DNA of 41,273 nt from Thiotrichaceae bacterium (GCA_012960105.1 DUBV01000011.1:1-41273), one strand, 5' to 3'. Numbered from the stretch's first letter, positions 7,488 through 17,702 are shown. The notes: generated by a model from the letters alone, not told the origin. Made by a program: numbers and translations.

Positions 7488-10019
7488 TTGAATAAAAATG
7501 ATAACCAGGGTATATCTACCAAGTCTACTTACCGGATAACATTTTTACTTGGTCTCGCATTTAGTATTACGCTGATGCAAAGCACATGGAAAACCGCGAT
7601 CGAGCGAAAACAAAAAGATTTTCATTTCGAAATCCTGTCGATTCAGCAATCTGTAACCAATAATGTATTAACTGGGAACGATGTTACGAACAATGTTGCT
7701 TCTTTAATTTCTTCTAACAACGATATTCTATTAAATCAATTTGATACATTTGCAAATGATATTCTTGATAGATATGAGCATATTGAAGCAATTAATTATT
7801 ATCCCTTAACAAAAAATAATGCGAACAGTGAGTTTCGTTTGCGATATGAATCTTCCCGAAATAAAAAAAGAATAAACGTTGGTGACGATGTTTATGTAAA
7901 TAAAAAATATATTGATGCTATTAATACATCTATCATTTCTAATGCAGTTGTGCCTGCACCACCCGATTTAGAGAGTGACCCTGATAGAAAGTATTGGTTA
8001 TTTAAAGCAATTTATAATCATGACGATTCTTTGCTGGATGGAAAAAATAAATCTATGGCTAAAGTTAAAGGTTTAGTATCAGTATTGGTGTCGCCAACAA
8101 AATTATTAGGCAATAAAGGGGAGGGGAGTAGTTTAACGATCACTATATTTAGTGATACCTCCAATTTGTATGGTCGGCAACTATTATATTTTAATGATCC
8201 TGATTTGAAAGGATCTGAAAAGTTATGGAAGGTAGATAAACTTACTGAAGAAAAACTTATTCAACTCCCGCCATATTCCATCAAGATAATTATCGAAAAG
8301 AATCTCTATTTTTCTGAGCTCGAATATCATTTGCTATTAGTCGCTTTATTGATAAGCGTAGGAATAATAATGATGTTGTACGGATTGGTTCGTGCGAAAG
8401 TGCAGCAGGAAGAAGAATTAAAAACAAGAAATGCTGTCATTGAGCAACAAGTTGAAAAGCAAACAAAAGAACTAGCTATTGCAAGAGATGAAGCGCTTGA
8501 GGCAGTGCGAATGAAGTCTGAGTTTCTGGCAAGCATGAGTCATGAAATTAGAACGCCACTAAATGCAATCATAGGCATGAGTGACTTGATGTCGGAGACG
8601 AAATTAACAAACGAACAGGGTCGTTATGTTAGCGTATTTAAAAAAGCGGGTGATGCGTTATTAAGCCTGGTAAATGACATACTTGACCTTTCTAAAATAG
8701 AAGCAGATCAACTGGTTTTAGAAGCGATTCCTTTCAATGTTTTGGAACTGATTGAAGAAGTTGCGGAAATATATGCATTAAAAGCATCAGATAAAAATAT
8801 AGAAATTATTCCTCGTATTGATGCTGGCGTAAATATTTATCGTATTGGTGATCCTGGCAGGTTAAAACAAATCATTCTGAATTTGATTAGTAATGCATTG
8901 AAGTTTACTGACAAGGGTGAAATTGTAGTTGCACTTTCAAACGAAAATGATACCGAAGATAATAATCAACTCCTTATTTCTGTGAGTGATACAGGAATTG
9001 GCATTCCAAAAACTAAACTAGAAGCAATATTTGCCAGTTTTACTCAAGCGGATACATCGACAACTCGTAGGTATGGCGGCACAGGTTTAGGCCTGACTAT
9101 TACAAAACGTTTAACTGAAATGATGGGTGGCAAAATTTGGGTGGAAAGCGAAGAAGATAAAGGTAGCTGTTTCTTTGTGCGAGTTTCACTGCAAGAACAA
9201 ACGCAGCATTCAACGATTAAAAGAGATTTTAATAACAATAATATAATGATTGTTGACTCTAGAATGAATAATTGCCTGAGTATTGAAGAGCAGTTACTTG
9301 CTTCAGGAGCAATTTGTTTTAAAGCTAATAGTATAGAAGAAGCTAATGAAATTCTTAATCATAAAACTACGCCAGAAGTAATGCTGATTGACAGTCGCCA
9401 GATGTTTTCTGATGATGAAATAAATATATCTTTAAATGAAGATGTAACCTTCGATAATATTATATTATTAGTTAATCCTAAAGACATGAGTAAACATTCT
9501 GTCTTAGCTAAAAAAAGTGGTATTAAACATTTGTTGCTTAAACCAATTAAACGTAAGGAATTGTTTAAAGAAGTAAATAAAGTAATCAATAACAAAGATG
9601 AAAGTCTTATTAATAATGTTGAGCAGATTGAGAAAAAAGAAGAAGTAAAAGCAAAGCATATATTGTTGGTTGAAGATAATCCTGATAATCGTTTGTTAAT
9701 CAAGGCGTATCTCAAGAAAACACCACATAGTTTGGATGAAGCAGAAAACGGCTCGGTCGCTGTCGATATGTACAAACAGGGAAGCTATGATTTAGTTTTT
9801 ATGGATGTGCAAATGCCGGTAATGGATGGGCATGAAGCAACTCGACTTATAAGGTCATGGGAAAAAGAACAGAAAATGTCTCCCGCAAAAATTGTGTCGT
9901 TAACCGCACATGCTATTAAAGAAGAAATTGATAAATGCATAGATGCGGGTTGTGACACACATCTCAGTAAGCCAATTAAAAAATCAACGTTATTACAAAC
10001 GATTGAGGAATTGAGTTAG
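7488..10019 (+). CDS. CHASE-like hybrid sensor histidine kinase
   Basis: Membrane sensor kinase of 843 residues. TM1 is about residues 17-35. A periplasmic region of about 245 residues resembles a CHASE ligand-sensing domain. TM2 is about 280-303 and a coiled coil about 305-345. HisKA follows with His352 in MSHEIRTPLNAI, then the HATPase domain (about 455-575) with the N box LKQIILNLISNALKF and a GTGLGL G box. A degenerate receiver (about 585-695) keeps an Asp in LIDSRQ but only one Asp of the usual pair. The final receiver (about 720-843) is canonical, with D773 in FMDVQMPVMDG. The TTG start is chosen because GAAAGG lies seven bases upstream. Ligand unknown. Confidence 0.92.
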   Translation: MNKNDNQGISTKSTYRITFLLGLAFSITLMQSTWKTAIERKQKDFHFEILSIQQSVTNNVLTGNDVTNNVASLISSNNDILLNQFDTFANDILDRYEHIEAINYYPLTKNNANSEFRLRYESSRNKKRINVGDDVYVNKKYIDAINTSIISNAVVPAPPDLESDPDRKYWLFKAIYNHDDSLLDGKNKSMAKVKGLVSVLVSPTKLLGNKGEGSSLTITIFSDTSNLYGRQLLYFNDPDLKGSEKLWKVDKLTEEKLIQLPPYSIKIIIEKNLYFSELEYHLLLVALLISVGIIMMLYGLVRAKVQQEEELKTRNAVIEQQVEKQTKELAIARDEALEAVRMKSEFLASMSHEIRTPLNAIIGMSDLMSETKLTNEQGRYVSVFKKAGDALLSLVNDILDLSKIEADQLVLEAIPFNVLELIEEVAEIYALKASDKNIEIIPRIDAGVNIYRIGDPGRLKQIILNLISNALKFTDKGEIVVALSNENDTEDNNQLLISVSDTGIGIPKTKLEAIFASFTQADTSTTRRYGGTGLGLTITKRLTEMMGGKIWVESEEDKGSCFFVRVSLQEQTQHSTIKRDFNNNNIMIVDSRMNNCLSIEEQLLASGAICFKANSIEEANEILNHKTTPEVMLIDSRQMFSDDEINISLNEDVTFDNIILLVNPKDMSKHSVLAKKSGIKHLLLKPIKRKELFKEVNKVINNKDESLINNVEQIEKKEEVKAKHILLVEDNPDNRLLIKAYLKKTPHSLDEAENGSVAVDMYKQGSYDLVFMDVQMPVMDGHEATRLIRSWEKEQKMSPAKIVSLTAHAIKEEIDKCIDAGCDTHLSKPIKKSTLLQTIEELS

Positions 10020-10132
10020 AGAGCAATTCACGATTTATTTATTTTTGGCGCTTCATTACTTTATAGAAAACTGTCGTAACTCAACGACGAAAAAACACGG
10101 GTGTAACAGTAAAATTGTTAGCCAAGACTCAG

Positions 10133-10197
10133 GCTATAGCTCATGTCTACAGTGTCATCCCCATTCTAAGTAATTGTTATCTAGTCATAGCTATAGC
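10133..10197. promoter_or_regulatory. Pair of GCTATAGC palindromes (possible activator sites)
   Basis: The 8-bp palindrome GCTATAGC occurs at 10133-10140 and at 10190-10197. The match extends to nine bases (GCTATAGCT) when the second copy is read on the other strand. The copies are 57 bp apart and lie about 100 and 45 bp upstream of a candidate sigma-54 promoter. Upstream activation sites of NtrC-family proteins are typically paired palindromes in such positions. The role is inferred. An 8-bp palindrome twice in 65 bp could also be chance or part of a repeat. Confidence 0.35.
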
Positions 10198-10238
10198 GGG
10201 TTTATTGATGTTTAGTCTCTGATTTATGTGGTTTTGCT

Positions 10239-10256
10239 TTGGCATAGCGATTGCGA
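10239..10256 (+). promoter_or_regulatory. Candidate sigma-54 promoter
   Basis: TTGGCATAGCGATTGCGA has the invariant GG (10241-10242) and GC (10253-10254) separated by exactly ten bases, with TGGCA at -24 and TTGC at -12 as in the sigma-54 consensus. Transcription would start near 10266 and enter the ORF beginning at 10291. It is the first intergenic region after a sigma-54 activator operon. Confidence 0.55.
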
Positions 10257-10290
10257 TACTCACTTAACTGTATAGATAGAGATTGTTCGC

Positions 10291-10727
10291 ATGGTAAAAT
10301 TATTTGGATTCAGGATCACCCCATTTTTTCTTTTTATTCTGGGCATGGAATGTTTGGCACTATTAGTCTGTTTTTATATGGGTACTTTATTGTATAAAGA
10401 TGCGGGGCTGGTATTTCAATTGAGCTAATTGACACTTCTGTTTACTCAGGCTTATTTCTGATTATTTTAATTTCTATTTTAACTCCTGGCTTCTTTTACC
10501 AAGCGAAGGTTATAAATTATGTTAAGAAATCGATTGTTGAAAAAATGATCGGTTTTATTGGGGCATTGATTACGATGATGGTAATTTTATTTACCAGTAG
10601 TTCAGGATGGGATTCAAAGGCACTTTTTATTGCAGCTTTAATAAGCGCAGGTGTTGGTTTAGCTATTAATCAAGCAGGGCTACTTGGTAAATACTGGCGT
10701 TTTCTAGTACGAAATGGAGTGAACTAA
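10291..10727 (+). pseudogene. Frameshifted membrane-protein remnant, resembling the N-terminus of XrtA/EpsB-type sugar transferases
   Basis: An ORF from ATG 10291 (MVKLFGFRITPFFLFILGM) ends at TAA 10426-10428 after 45 residues. The next frame is open from before 10401 to a stop at 10725-10727 and continues the same kind of sequence: hydrophobic segments, then SSSGWDSKALFIAALISAG. Adding one base in the GGGG run (10404-10407) joins them into about 145 residues with about four membrane segments. The start pattern (LF-x-x-x-I near residue 5), the F-Y-Q after the third segment and the W-D-S-K-A-L helix recall the N-terminal membrane region of PEP-CTERM-associated sugar transferases, but the transferase domain is absent. 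It may be a decayed gene, or two small membrane proteins. The candidate sigma-54 promoter lies 35 bp upstream. Its 3' end overlaps the convergent gene by four bases. Confidence 0.45.
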
Positions 10728-11293
10728 AGAATTAGTTTTGAGAGGATTTTAAAATCTTTGTGTGAAGCATCGCGTAACCATTCAAACAAAACAGACTCAG
10801 TGTTTAATAAGGTGCAGTCAGCCTGATTTAATCGTAACAGTGTCATCTCATAGCTTGTCGGTTGTCGAGAAGCTATAGCATCTGTAACAACGAATACATC
10901 ATGTCCTTCGGCAATAAATTCTATCGCGCTTTGTAGCACACAAATATGTGCTTCAATACCCGTCAATATAATCTGTTTTTTATTGATCTGTTTGAGGTGT
11001 TCCGGTAGTTGATCTGCACCAAGGCAGGAAAACCGGGTTTTATCAAAACTTCTTGAAGCGTCTGTGAGTTTATTAGTAATAAATTCTTCAATTGGTCCCA
11101 AACCTTTTGGATATTGAGCCGTAGTAATGATTGGAATATTCAACTGATTTGCTGCATCTAATAGAATCAGAGTATTTTTTCTTAAACGTGATATTATTTT
11201 ATCCGGAATAGCTGAACTTAGTTTTTCTTGAATATCAATAATAATGAGGCAACTGTTATCAGCATCACACAGACTATTTTTTGCTACGCTCAT
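10724..11293 (-). CDS. Isochorismatase-family cysteine hydrolase
   Basis: Cytoplasmic alpha/beta hydrolase of the isochorismatase-like superfamily, 189 residues. The catalytic triad is visible: Asp20 (IIIDIQEKL), Lys85 (FDKTRFSC) and Cys118 (GIEAHICVLQSA). The GIEAH-x-C-V motif and small single-domain size are closest to YcaC-type or nicotinamidase-like members of uncertain substrate, so a specific reaction is not assigned. It starts two bases after the stop of the TolC family gene on the same strand and is almost certainly cotranscribed with it. Why a hydrolase should be tied to an outer-membrane efflux channel is not evident. Confidence 0.85.
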   Translation of the reverse strand: MSVAKNSLCDADNSCLIIIDIQEKLSSAIPDKIISRLRKNTLILLDAANQLNIPIITTAQYPKGLGPIEEFITNKLTDASRSFDKTRFSCLGADQLPEHLKQINKKQIILTGIEAHICVLQSAIEFIAEGHDVFVVTDAIASRQPTSYEMTLLRLNQADCTLLNTESVLFEWLRDASHKDFKILSKLIL

Positions 11294-11295
11294 TG

Positions 11296-12636
11296 TTAAA
11301 TTAACCAGCCATTAACGAGTTTAAGATCATCGGGTGATAGTGTCCCCGCTGCTTGTTTAAGTTTAAGTGTATTTAAGATGTAGTCGTATTTAGCCTTGCT
11401 ATAATTTTTTCGTGCTTCTGAGGTTGCGCGTTGTGTGGCTACGACATCGACAGCAGTACGTGTTCCTACTTCAAAGCCAGCCTCGCTGGCTTCCAATGCT
11501 GTTTCACTTGAAATAACAGCCTGTTTTAATGCTTTGACCTGACTAATACCAGATATCACTCCGAGATATGATTCTCTTGTAAGGCGTTGAGCAGAACGTC
11601 TGGACAGTTCTAGCTGATGCATTGCTATATTGTAATTCTCATGTGCTTCTCGTGTTTGGGAACTGACCAGACCTCCAGAGTAAATAGGAATATTTAATTC
11701 AAGACCAATAGAAGAAGCATGCGTTTTGGTTGAACCAAAACGTCCACCGGAAGAATCATATCCATGTGATGCTACTAAATCGAGCGTAGGATGGTGACCT
11801 GATGACTGACGTTTAATTTCATTTCTAGCTGTTTCTGTAGCATGTCTTGCGGCTATGATGCCTATGTTTTGGTCAAGAGATAAAGCTGTCCAACTTTCAA
11901 TGATTTCCGGATCAGGTCGAACTAAGGGCATGTTTTTTCCGAGAGCATCGAAATTTTTAACATAATCTCCAGTTAATTCACGTACGGCTTCTTGAGCATT
12001 ATCAATATCATTTATCGTTAGAATCTCCCGTGCAACTGCAAGGTCATAACCTGCTTGTGCTTCTGTTGCATCAGTAATTGCACTTAAACCGACTTCAAAT
12101 CGTTGGTTTGCTTGTTCAAGTTGTCGAGCTAAAGATTTGACTTCAGCTTGTGAGAATTCAAGGTTGTCCATACTGGCAAGCACATCAAAATAACGCTCAG
12201 AAATACGAATAATTAAGTCTTGTTGAGCTTCAACTAGTTCAGCTTCGGATTGATTGATTTCACTGTCAGCCTGTTTCAACGCCATTAAACGATCTCGTCT
12301 GTATATGGGCTGAAAAATACTTAAGATATAACCACGGTTATTAAAATTCGTCTTACCACTAGAACCAAAGGTGCTTGCGGATGAAATATCCTGATCATGT
12401 CGAGTCGTATCAGCACTTAAGTTTATAGTAGGTAATAATTGTGACATTGCCTGAGGCCGTGTTTCCAACGTCGCACGATGTGACGCTATTTCTTGTAAAT
12501 AGCTAGGATCATTTTTTTCGGCGAGTTTGTATACGTCCAATAAGTCTGCAGCCATACAGTTTACTGAAAATAAAGCAGTCGGTATTAGATAAATAGCCGC
12601 AGTAATTAAATTCGTTTTAAAACGATGGGTGTCCAT
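11296..12636 (-). CDS. tolC: TolC-family outer-membrane channel protein
   Basis: Outer-membrane component of type I secretion or RND efflux, forming a trimeric barrel with a periplasmic alpha tunnel. At 446 residues it matches the family. A signal peptide covers about residues 1-29, with cleavage probably after NCMA. The mature start ADLLDVYKLAEKNDPSYL is the typical TolC opening. Two internally homologous OEP halves follow (about 35-235 and 245-440), rich in helical coiled coil, and the PIY-S-G-G turn is present. No membrane-fusion protein or transporter is adjacent. A linked PCMT-like/rhodanese/TolC arrangement is familiar from other gammaproteobacteria. A TATAAT on the minus strand (12665-12660) could be its -10 box, though I see no good -35. 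Confidence 0.92.
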   Translation of the reverse strand: MDTHRFKTNLITAAIYLIPTALFSVNCMAADLLDVYKLAEKNDPSYLQEIASHRATLETRPQAMSQLLPTINLSADTTRHDQDISSASTFGSSGKTNFNNRGYILSIFQPIYRRDRLMALKQADSEINQSEAELVEAQQDLIIRISERYFDVLASMDNLEFSQAEVKSLARQLEQANQRFEVGLSAITDATEAQAGYDLAVAREILTINDIDNAQEAVRELTGDYVKNFDALGKNMPLVRPDPEIIESWTALSLDQNIGIIAARHATETARNEIKRQSSGHHPTLDLVASHGYDSSGGRFGSTKTHASSIGLELNIPIYSGGLVSSQTREAHENYNIAMHQLELSRRSAQRLTRESYLGVISGISQVKALKQAVISSETALEASEAGFEVGTRTAVDVVATQRATSEARKNYSKAKYDYILNTLKLKQAAGTLSPDDLKLVNGWLI

Positions 12637-12690
12637 AATAAAGAAAATCTATTTTAGTTATTATATTGTAGTTCGATTGTTTTTTTATCC

Positions 12691-12796
12691 TCTGGCGTCG
12701 TTAAAAACGTACTCAATCGGTCACTTATATTCATAAGCTCCCTCATTCCGTGCGTCTTTGCCTAGCCAGCGAACAAAAACTCTGCTCGAACAAAGA
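12691..12796. repeat. Imperfect palindromic intergenic repeat, distantly ERIC-like
   Basis: The gap upstream of tolC contains an imperfect palindrome centred near 12730. The inner stem is CTTAT (12724-12728) with ATAAG (12733-12737), and further out AAAAACGTAC roughly mirrors GTGCGTCTTT. The centre, GTCACTTA then TAAGCTCC, resembles the core of enterobacterial ERIC elements as I remember it. The layout also resembles the centres of the repeats at 25.9, 28.2 and 32.8 kb (CTCA, stem, ACTCC). No gene is evident in the 188-bp gap 12637-12824. Confidence 0.5.
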
Positions 12797-12824
12797 ATTT
12801 ATTATTTTTACAAATAGTCAGTGT

Positions 12825-13142
12825 TTAATATTGAGCCATATCTGCATCAACAGATTTGGCCCAGGCATCAACACCACCTTCGAGGTTCGTAATATTATTG
12901 TAGCCATTATCTTCCAGATAACTGGCAACTTGAAAACTACGCATGCCATGATGACAAATTACTACTGTCTCGTCGTCAGGTTTAAGTTCATCTATCATTT
13001 TCTGAACATTCGACATACTGATATTAATGGAGCCTTCGATATGACATGTTTCGTATTCCCATGCCTCGCGAACATCCAGTAGTACAGGATTTTTGCCCGT
13101 ATCAAGCGTTGTTTTAAGTTCTACTACAGTTATTGTTTTCAT
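12825..13142 (-). CDS. Single-domain rhodanese-like sulfurtransferase
   Basis: A 105-residue cytoplasmic rhodanese domain, the size of GlpE-type proteins. The persulfide cysteine is Cys63 in the active loop CHHGMRS. The conserved VLLDVREAWEYETCHIEGSI segment with the D-V-R and H-I-x-G-S pattern is present. A six-residue loop starting C-H-H-G is common in single-domain bacterial members. The sulfur donor and acceptor are not deducible. It lies eight bases downstream of the PCMT-like gene and upstream of tolC on the same strand, so it is probably part of that operon. Confidence 0.9.
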   Translation of the reverse strand: MKTITVVELKTTLDTGKNPVLLDVREAWEYETCHIEGSINISMSNVQKMIDELKPDDETVVICHHGMRSFQVASYLEDNGYNNITNLEGGVDAWAKSVDADMAQY

Positions 13143-13150
13143 GGAATAAA

Positions 13151-13804
13151 TTAAAACTCAAAGCTTTCTTTTTGTTCAGCGCCAATCAATGCTGGTAAAT
13201 CTATTTCAAAGAAACTTTCTATTGTGTAATTTGAATCGTCTTGCTTCGTTAGTACACAAGCTTCCATAGCAGGTGATTCTCCAATAATGGCAAACATACG
13301 ACCACCATTATTTAATAAACGTAAAAAACGATTATCCATCTCTGGCAAAGAGGCAGTTAAGACAAGAACATCGTATTTTTCTGATTGATCAAACAAGCTA
13401 TACACATCAATATTTTCAAGTTCAATATTAACCAGTCCGGTTTTTATTATGTTGTCATTAGCTGTTTTGATAAAATCGGGGAAGATGTCAATACTTCTAA
13501 CATGTTTCGCCGATTTGGCTAGTAAGGTTGTTAAATACCCACAACCAGTACCAATTTCCAATACTGTTTCATCACCTTTTAGAGCAATGGCCTGTAAAAG
13601 ACGTGCTTCAACTTTGGGAGTCATAGTTGTCTGATTATGGCCAAGAGGAATTCGCGTATCAGCGAATGAAAGTTCTCTATACGCATCAGGGATGAATTCT
13701 TCACGATGAATTTCATTAAATAGTTCCAGTACGTCCATATCGAGGACGTCCCATGTTCGGATCTGTTGTTCAATCATGTTGAATCGAGCTTGTTCAATGT
13801 CCAT
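13151..13804 (-). CDS. PCMT-family methyltransferase, divergent paralogue
   Basis: SAM-dependent methyltransferase of the protein-L-isoaspartate O-methyltransferase family, 217 residues. The N-terminus MIEQQIRTWDVLD and the SAM-binding loop [16 protein letters not shown] are typical. The substrate motif differs from true Pcm: where the second copy in this window (33641-34309) has QTISQP, this one has QTTMTP at the same spacing, so the conserved Ser is a Met. It may therefore methylate something other than isoaspartyl residues, or act as a non-catalytic relative. It is the first gene of the minus-strand run leading to the rhodanese and tolC, and is divergent from thiC. Confidence 0.85.
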   Translation of the reverse strand: MDIEQARFNMIEQQIRTWDVLDMDVLELFNEIHREEFIPDAYRELSFADTRIPLGHNQTTMTPKVEARLLQAIALKGDETVLEIGTGCGYLTTLLAKSAKHVRSIDIFPDFIKTANDNIIKTGLVNIELENIDVYSLFDQSEKYDVLVLTASLPEMDNRFLRLLNNGGRMFAIIGESPAMEACVLTKQDDSNYTIESFFEIDLPALIGAEQKESFEF

Positions 13805-13871
13805 TTTAATAGTCTCTCAGGTCGAATATAAATAGGTTGTAGTCATTAATCGTATTATATAGCATGTATTC

Positions 13872-13952
13872 AAGCTAGGGGCGCCTATATGGCTGAGATT
13901 GACCCTTGACCTGATCTGGTTAGTACCAGCGTAGGGAAGCAAGCATCTTGCC
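13872..13952 (+). promoter_or_regulatory. TPP riboswitch (THI element) upstream of thiC
   Basis: All conserved elements of the thiamine pyrophosphate aptamer are present: GGGGCGCC then CTGAGA (pyrimidine-sensing half, 13878-13898), ACCCTTGACCTGATCTGG (13902-13919), TACCAGCGTAGGGAAGC and the closing region ending near CATCTTG. It lies about 45 bp before the thiC start. Binding of TPP represses thiC in known cases. I see no classic terminator between aptamer and start, so control of ribosome access is more likely, but no clear anti-Shine-Dalgarno is visible. Confidence 0.96.
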
Positions 13953-13967
13953 ATTGGCGCGCTCTAA

Positions 13968-15878
<1,911 letters not shown>

Positions 15879-15896
15879 ATTAATTTATTTGCTTAT

Positions 15897-16886
15897 TTAA
15901 TAGCAGGGGAAAAACTTTTCGCTTGGAATATGTTTCGTGATGATGTCTTTACAGAAGCCTAGCATGTCATCACGAATTTCTACTGGATAGCTAATACTAT
16001 TATTTTCTTCTGTTAGTGGCGATGCAAAAAGTTTTTCATCCGGGTAGAGTTTTTCAAGTTTGCGAAAGTAATCCTTCGGTAGCCTGAAAGTACCCAAACT
16101 TACAGAGTGTGTTAACTCAGGATTAATTTTTGTAAAGATACGATCAAATAATTCACTGTATTCATTAGCGAAACCTTTCGTGTAAATCAGCGGATCAAAG
16201 CGTAAACCCACTTGCCAGCCGGCTTCTTGCAAATCAAGTATTGCTTGTAATCGTTTATTAACGTCAGGCGCTTTATGTTCCAGTGCTTGTGCAATTTTAT
16301 CGGGTGTAAAACTAAAAGCGATAACGCAGTTTTTGATAGGTTCTCGTTTTAATAGACTACGTATTTGTGTGCTTTTAGTTCTCAATTCTAATAATGCTTG
16401 AGGGTTTCTTTCAAAGAAAGGTAAGAATTCATTTGTAAAATCAGTGACGGGGTCGAGAGCAAGGCTGTCGCAATCATAGCCAGAGAAAAAATGAACGGGC
16501 TCATTATTATGTTTGTTTAATGTAGAGTTCATGTCTTCGATGAAATCTTCATAATTTACAAACAAAATATAATGCGCAGATTGAAACATGCCTTGTAAAA
16601 AACAATAGCGGCAGTCATATAAACAATTCAACATATGTGAAAAATAATAGTTATGTTCTGCACCTATGCCATATTGTATTGGCGTCGGTAATACGAGGCT
16701 TTTATGCTTTCTTGCCAGAATTAGTGCGGGCTGTTTTTTTTGTAATCTAAAGTTTTGTGATTTTCGATTGAATATTTCTCCATAACGTTCGCACATGATT
16801 TTGGTTGTTTCTGGAAATCGTTCAAGAATTGCCAATGTGCGCGGATGCGAGGCAATCTCTTCTTCTATGTATATAGTGCTAATCAT
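15897..16886 (-). CDS. Spore photoproduct lyase-like radical SAM protein
   Basis: Radical SAM protein of the SplB family, 329 residues, in an organism with no sign of sporulation. The cluster motif C-x3-C-x2-C is Cys88, Cys92 and Cys95 (NCLYDCRYCFLQ), the family spacing. Cys139 in GYDCDSLALD sits about where B. subtilis SplB has its hydrogen-donating Cys141. True SplB reverses the spore photoproduct, a thymine dimer, in DNA. Proteobacterial relatives have no assigned substrate that I know of, and repair of another UV lesion is a guess. It is the last gene of a four-gene operon and overlaps the nucleosidase gene by eight bases, so their translation is coupled. Confidence 0.85.
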   Translation of the reverse strand: MISTIYIEEEIASHPRTLAILERFPETTKIMCERYGEIFNRKSQNFRLQKKQPALILARKHKSLVLPTPIQYGIGAEHNYYFSHMLNCLYDCRYCFLQGMFQSAHYILFVNYEDFIEDMNSTLNKHNNEPVHFFSGYDCDSLALDPVTDFTNEFLPFFERNPQALLELRTKSTQIRSLLKREPIKNCVIAFSFTPDKIAQALEHKAPDVNKRLQAILDLQEAGWQVGLRFDPLIYTKGFANEYSELFDRIFTKINPELTHSVSLGTFRLPKDYFRKLEKLYPDEKLFASPLTEENNSISYPVEIRDDMLGFCKDIITKHIPSEKFFPCY

Positions 16887-17697
16887 GAATCACAAACTCA
16901 GATGCGTTAATCTTTTCACGCAATACATTTAAAACAGACTTGCCGGTCGTGTTTTCAATCACATGTTTTGTTATTTCATCATTAGGTAGTCGCAAATTCC
17001 ATTGCTGCAATAAACGAGATAGCTGGACTCGTTCAGACTGAGTGAAATGCCATCTTTCTAAAAATTCTTTGTATTCTTTAGGTTCGGAAATAATAGAGTC
17101 GATTTCCAATGTTATTGGTTTCAATGAATCCAGTATATTTTTGATAGTTATTACATGCTTAGCCATCATTTTTTTTACACTATCAGCATTCACTGTTGAT
17201 GTAGCTTGTTCGGCATTGTCTGAAATGATTTTTAGACTATGAATTAATTCAGCGGTGCCTAGACGAATGGCCATTTGATAGAAACCGGATGCTTCCATAT
17301 CAAATAATGCATCTTGGTAATCATCAGAAGGTTTGTCTAGTGTGATTAAAGCGATGCTGTCACAAGGGGCTTTGAAAATTATCTGTGGGTACCAACAGGA
17401 CTTTGTCTGTTCCTCAGTAATTTTATTTACTAAACGGGCTTCGCCAATAGAAATATCGGCATGACCAGCAACACCAATATTCAACCAGATGTCACTAGCT
17501 TTAGTGTTGAGGCTAGCATGATGATAACTAACGGCTGAAGCTGCATTTAGTTTTCCTATTCCCGTTATAGTTAAATCAATCTCTTTGTCTTTAGATTGAT
17601 AGATACGAAATAAATCAAACTGTTTTAATTCAGTTAATTTGAAATTCTGAATGATGGGTTGAGCTTCGCAGGGAAGGGCACAAAAAATATGAATCAT
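16879..17697 (-). CDS. Nucleoside phosphorylase/MTAN-like protein coupled to SplB
   Basis: Protein of 272 residues whose first ~170 match the PNP/UDP phosphorylase and MTA/SAH nucleosidase fold. Visible active-site equivalents are Glu11 (ALPCEA), the TGIGKLNAA and NIGVAGHA glycine loops, Met134-Glu135 in FDMEASGFYQMA for ribose binding, and Asp160 in IISDNAEQ, the purine-N7 acid of MTAN. About 90 extra C-terminal residues (about 182-272) are helical and have no family I recognise. A nucleosidase overlapping a radical SAM gene suggests removal of 5'-deoxyadenosine made by that enzyme, but this is inference. Confidence 0.75.
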   Translation of the reverse strand: MIHIFCALPCEAQPIIQNFKLTELKQFDLFRIYQSKDKEIDLTITGIGKLNAASAVSYHHASLNTKASDIWLNIGVAGHADISIGEARLVNKITEEQTKSCWYPQIIFKAPCDSIALITLDKPSDDYQDALFDMEASGFYQMAIRLGTAELIHSLKIISDNAEQATSTVNADSVKKMMAKHVITIKNILDSLKPITLEIDSIISEPKEYKEFLERWHFTQSERVQLSRLLQQWNLRLPNDEITKHVIENTTGKSVLNVLREKINASEFVIHD

Positions 17698-17702
17698 AAT
17701 AT

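Noticed and set aside
12750-13082. Plus-strand ORF opposite the rhodanese gene
   Set aside because: It lies antisense to a well-supported rhodanese domain and has no ribosome-binding site or recognisable protein features.
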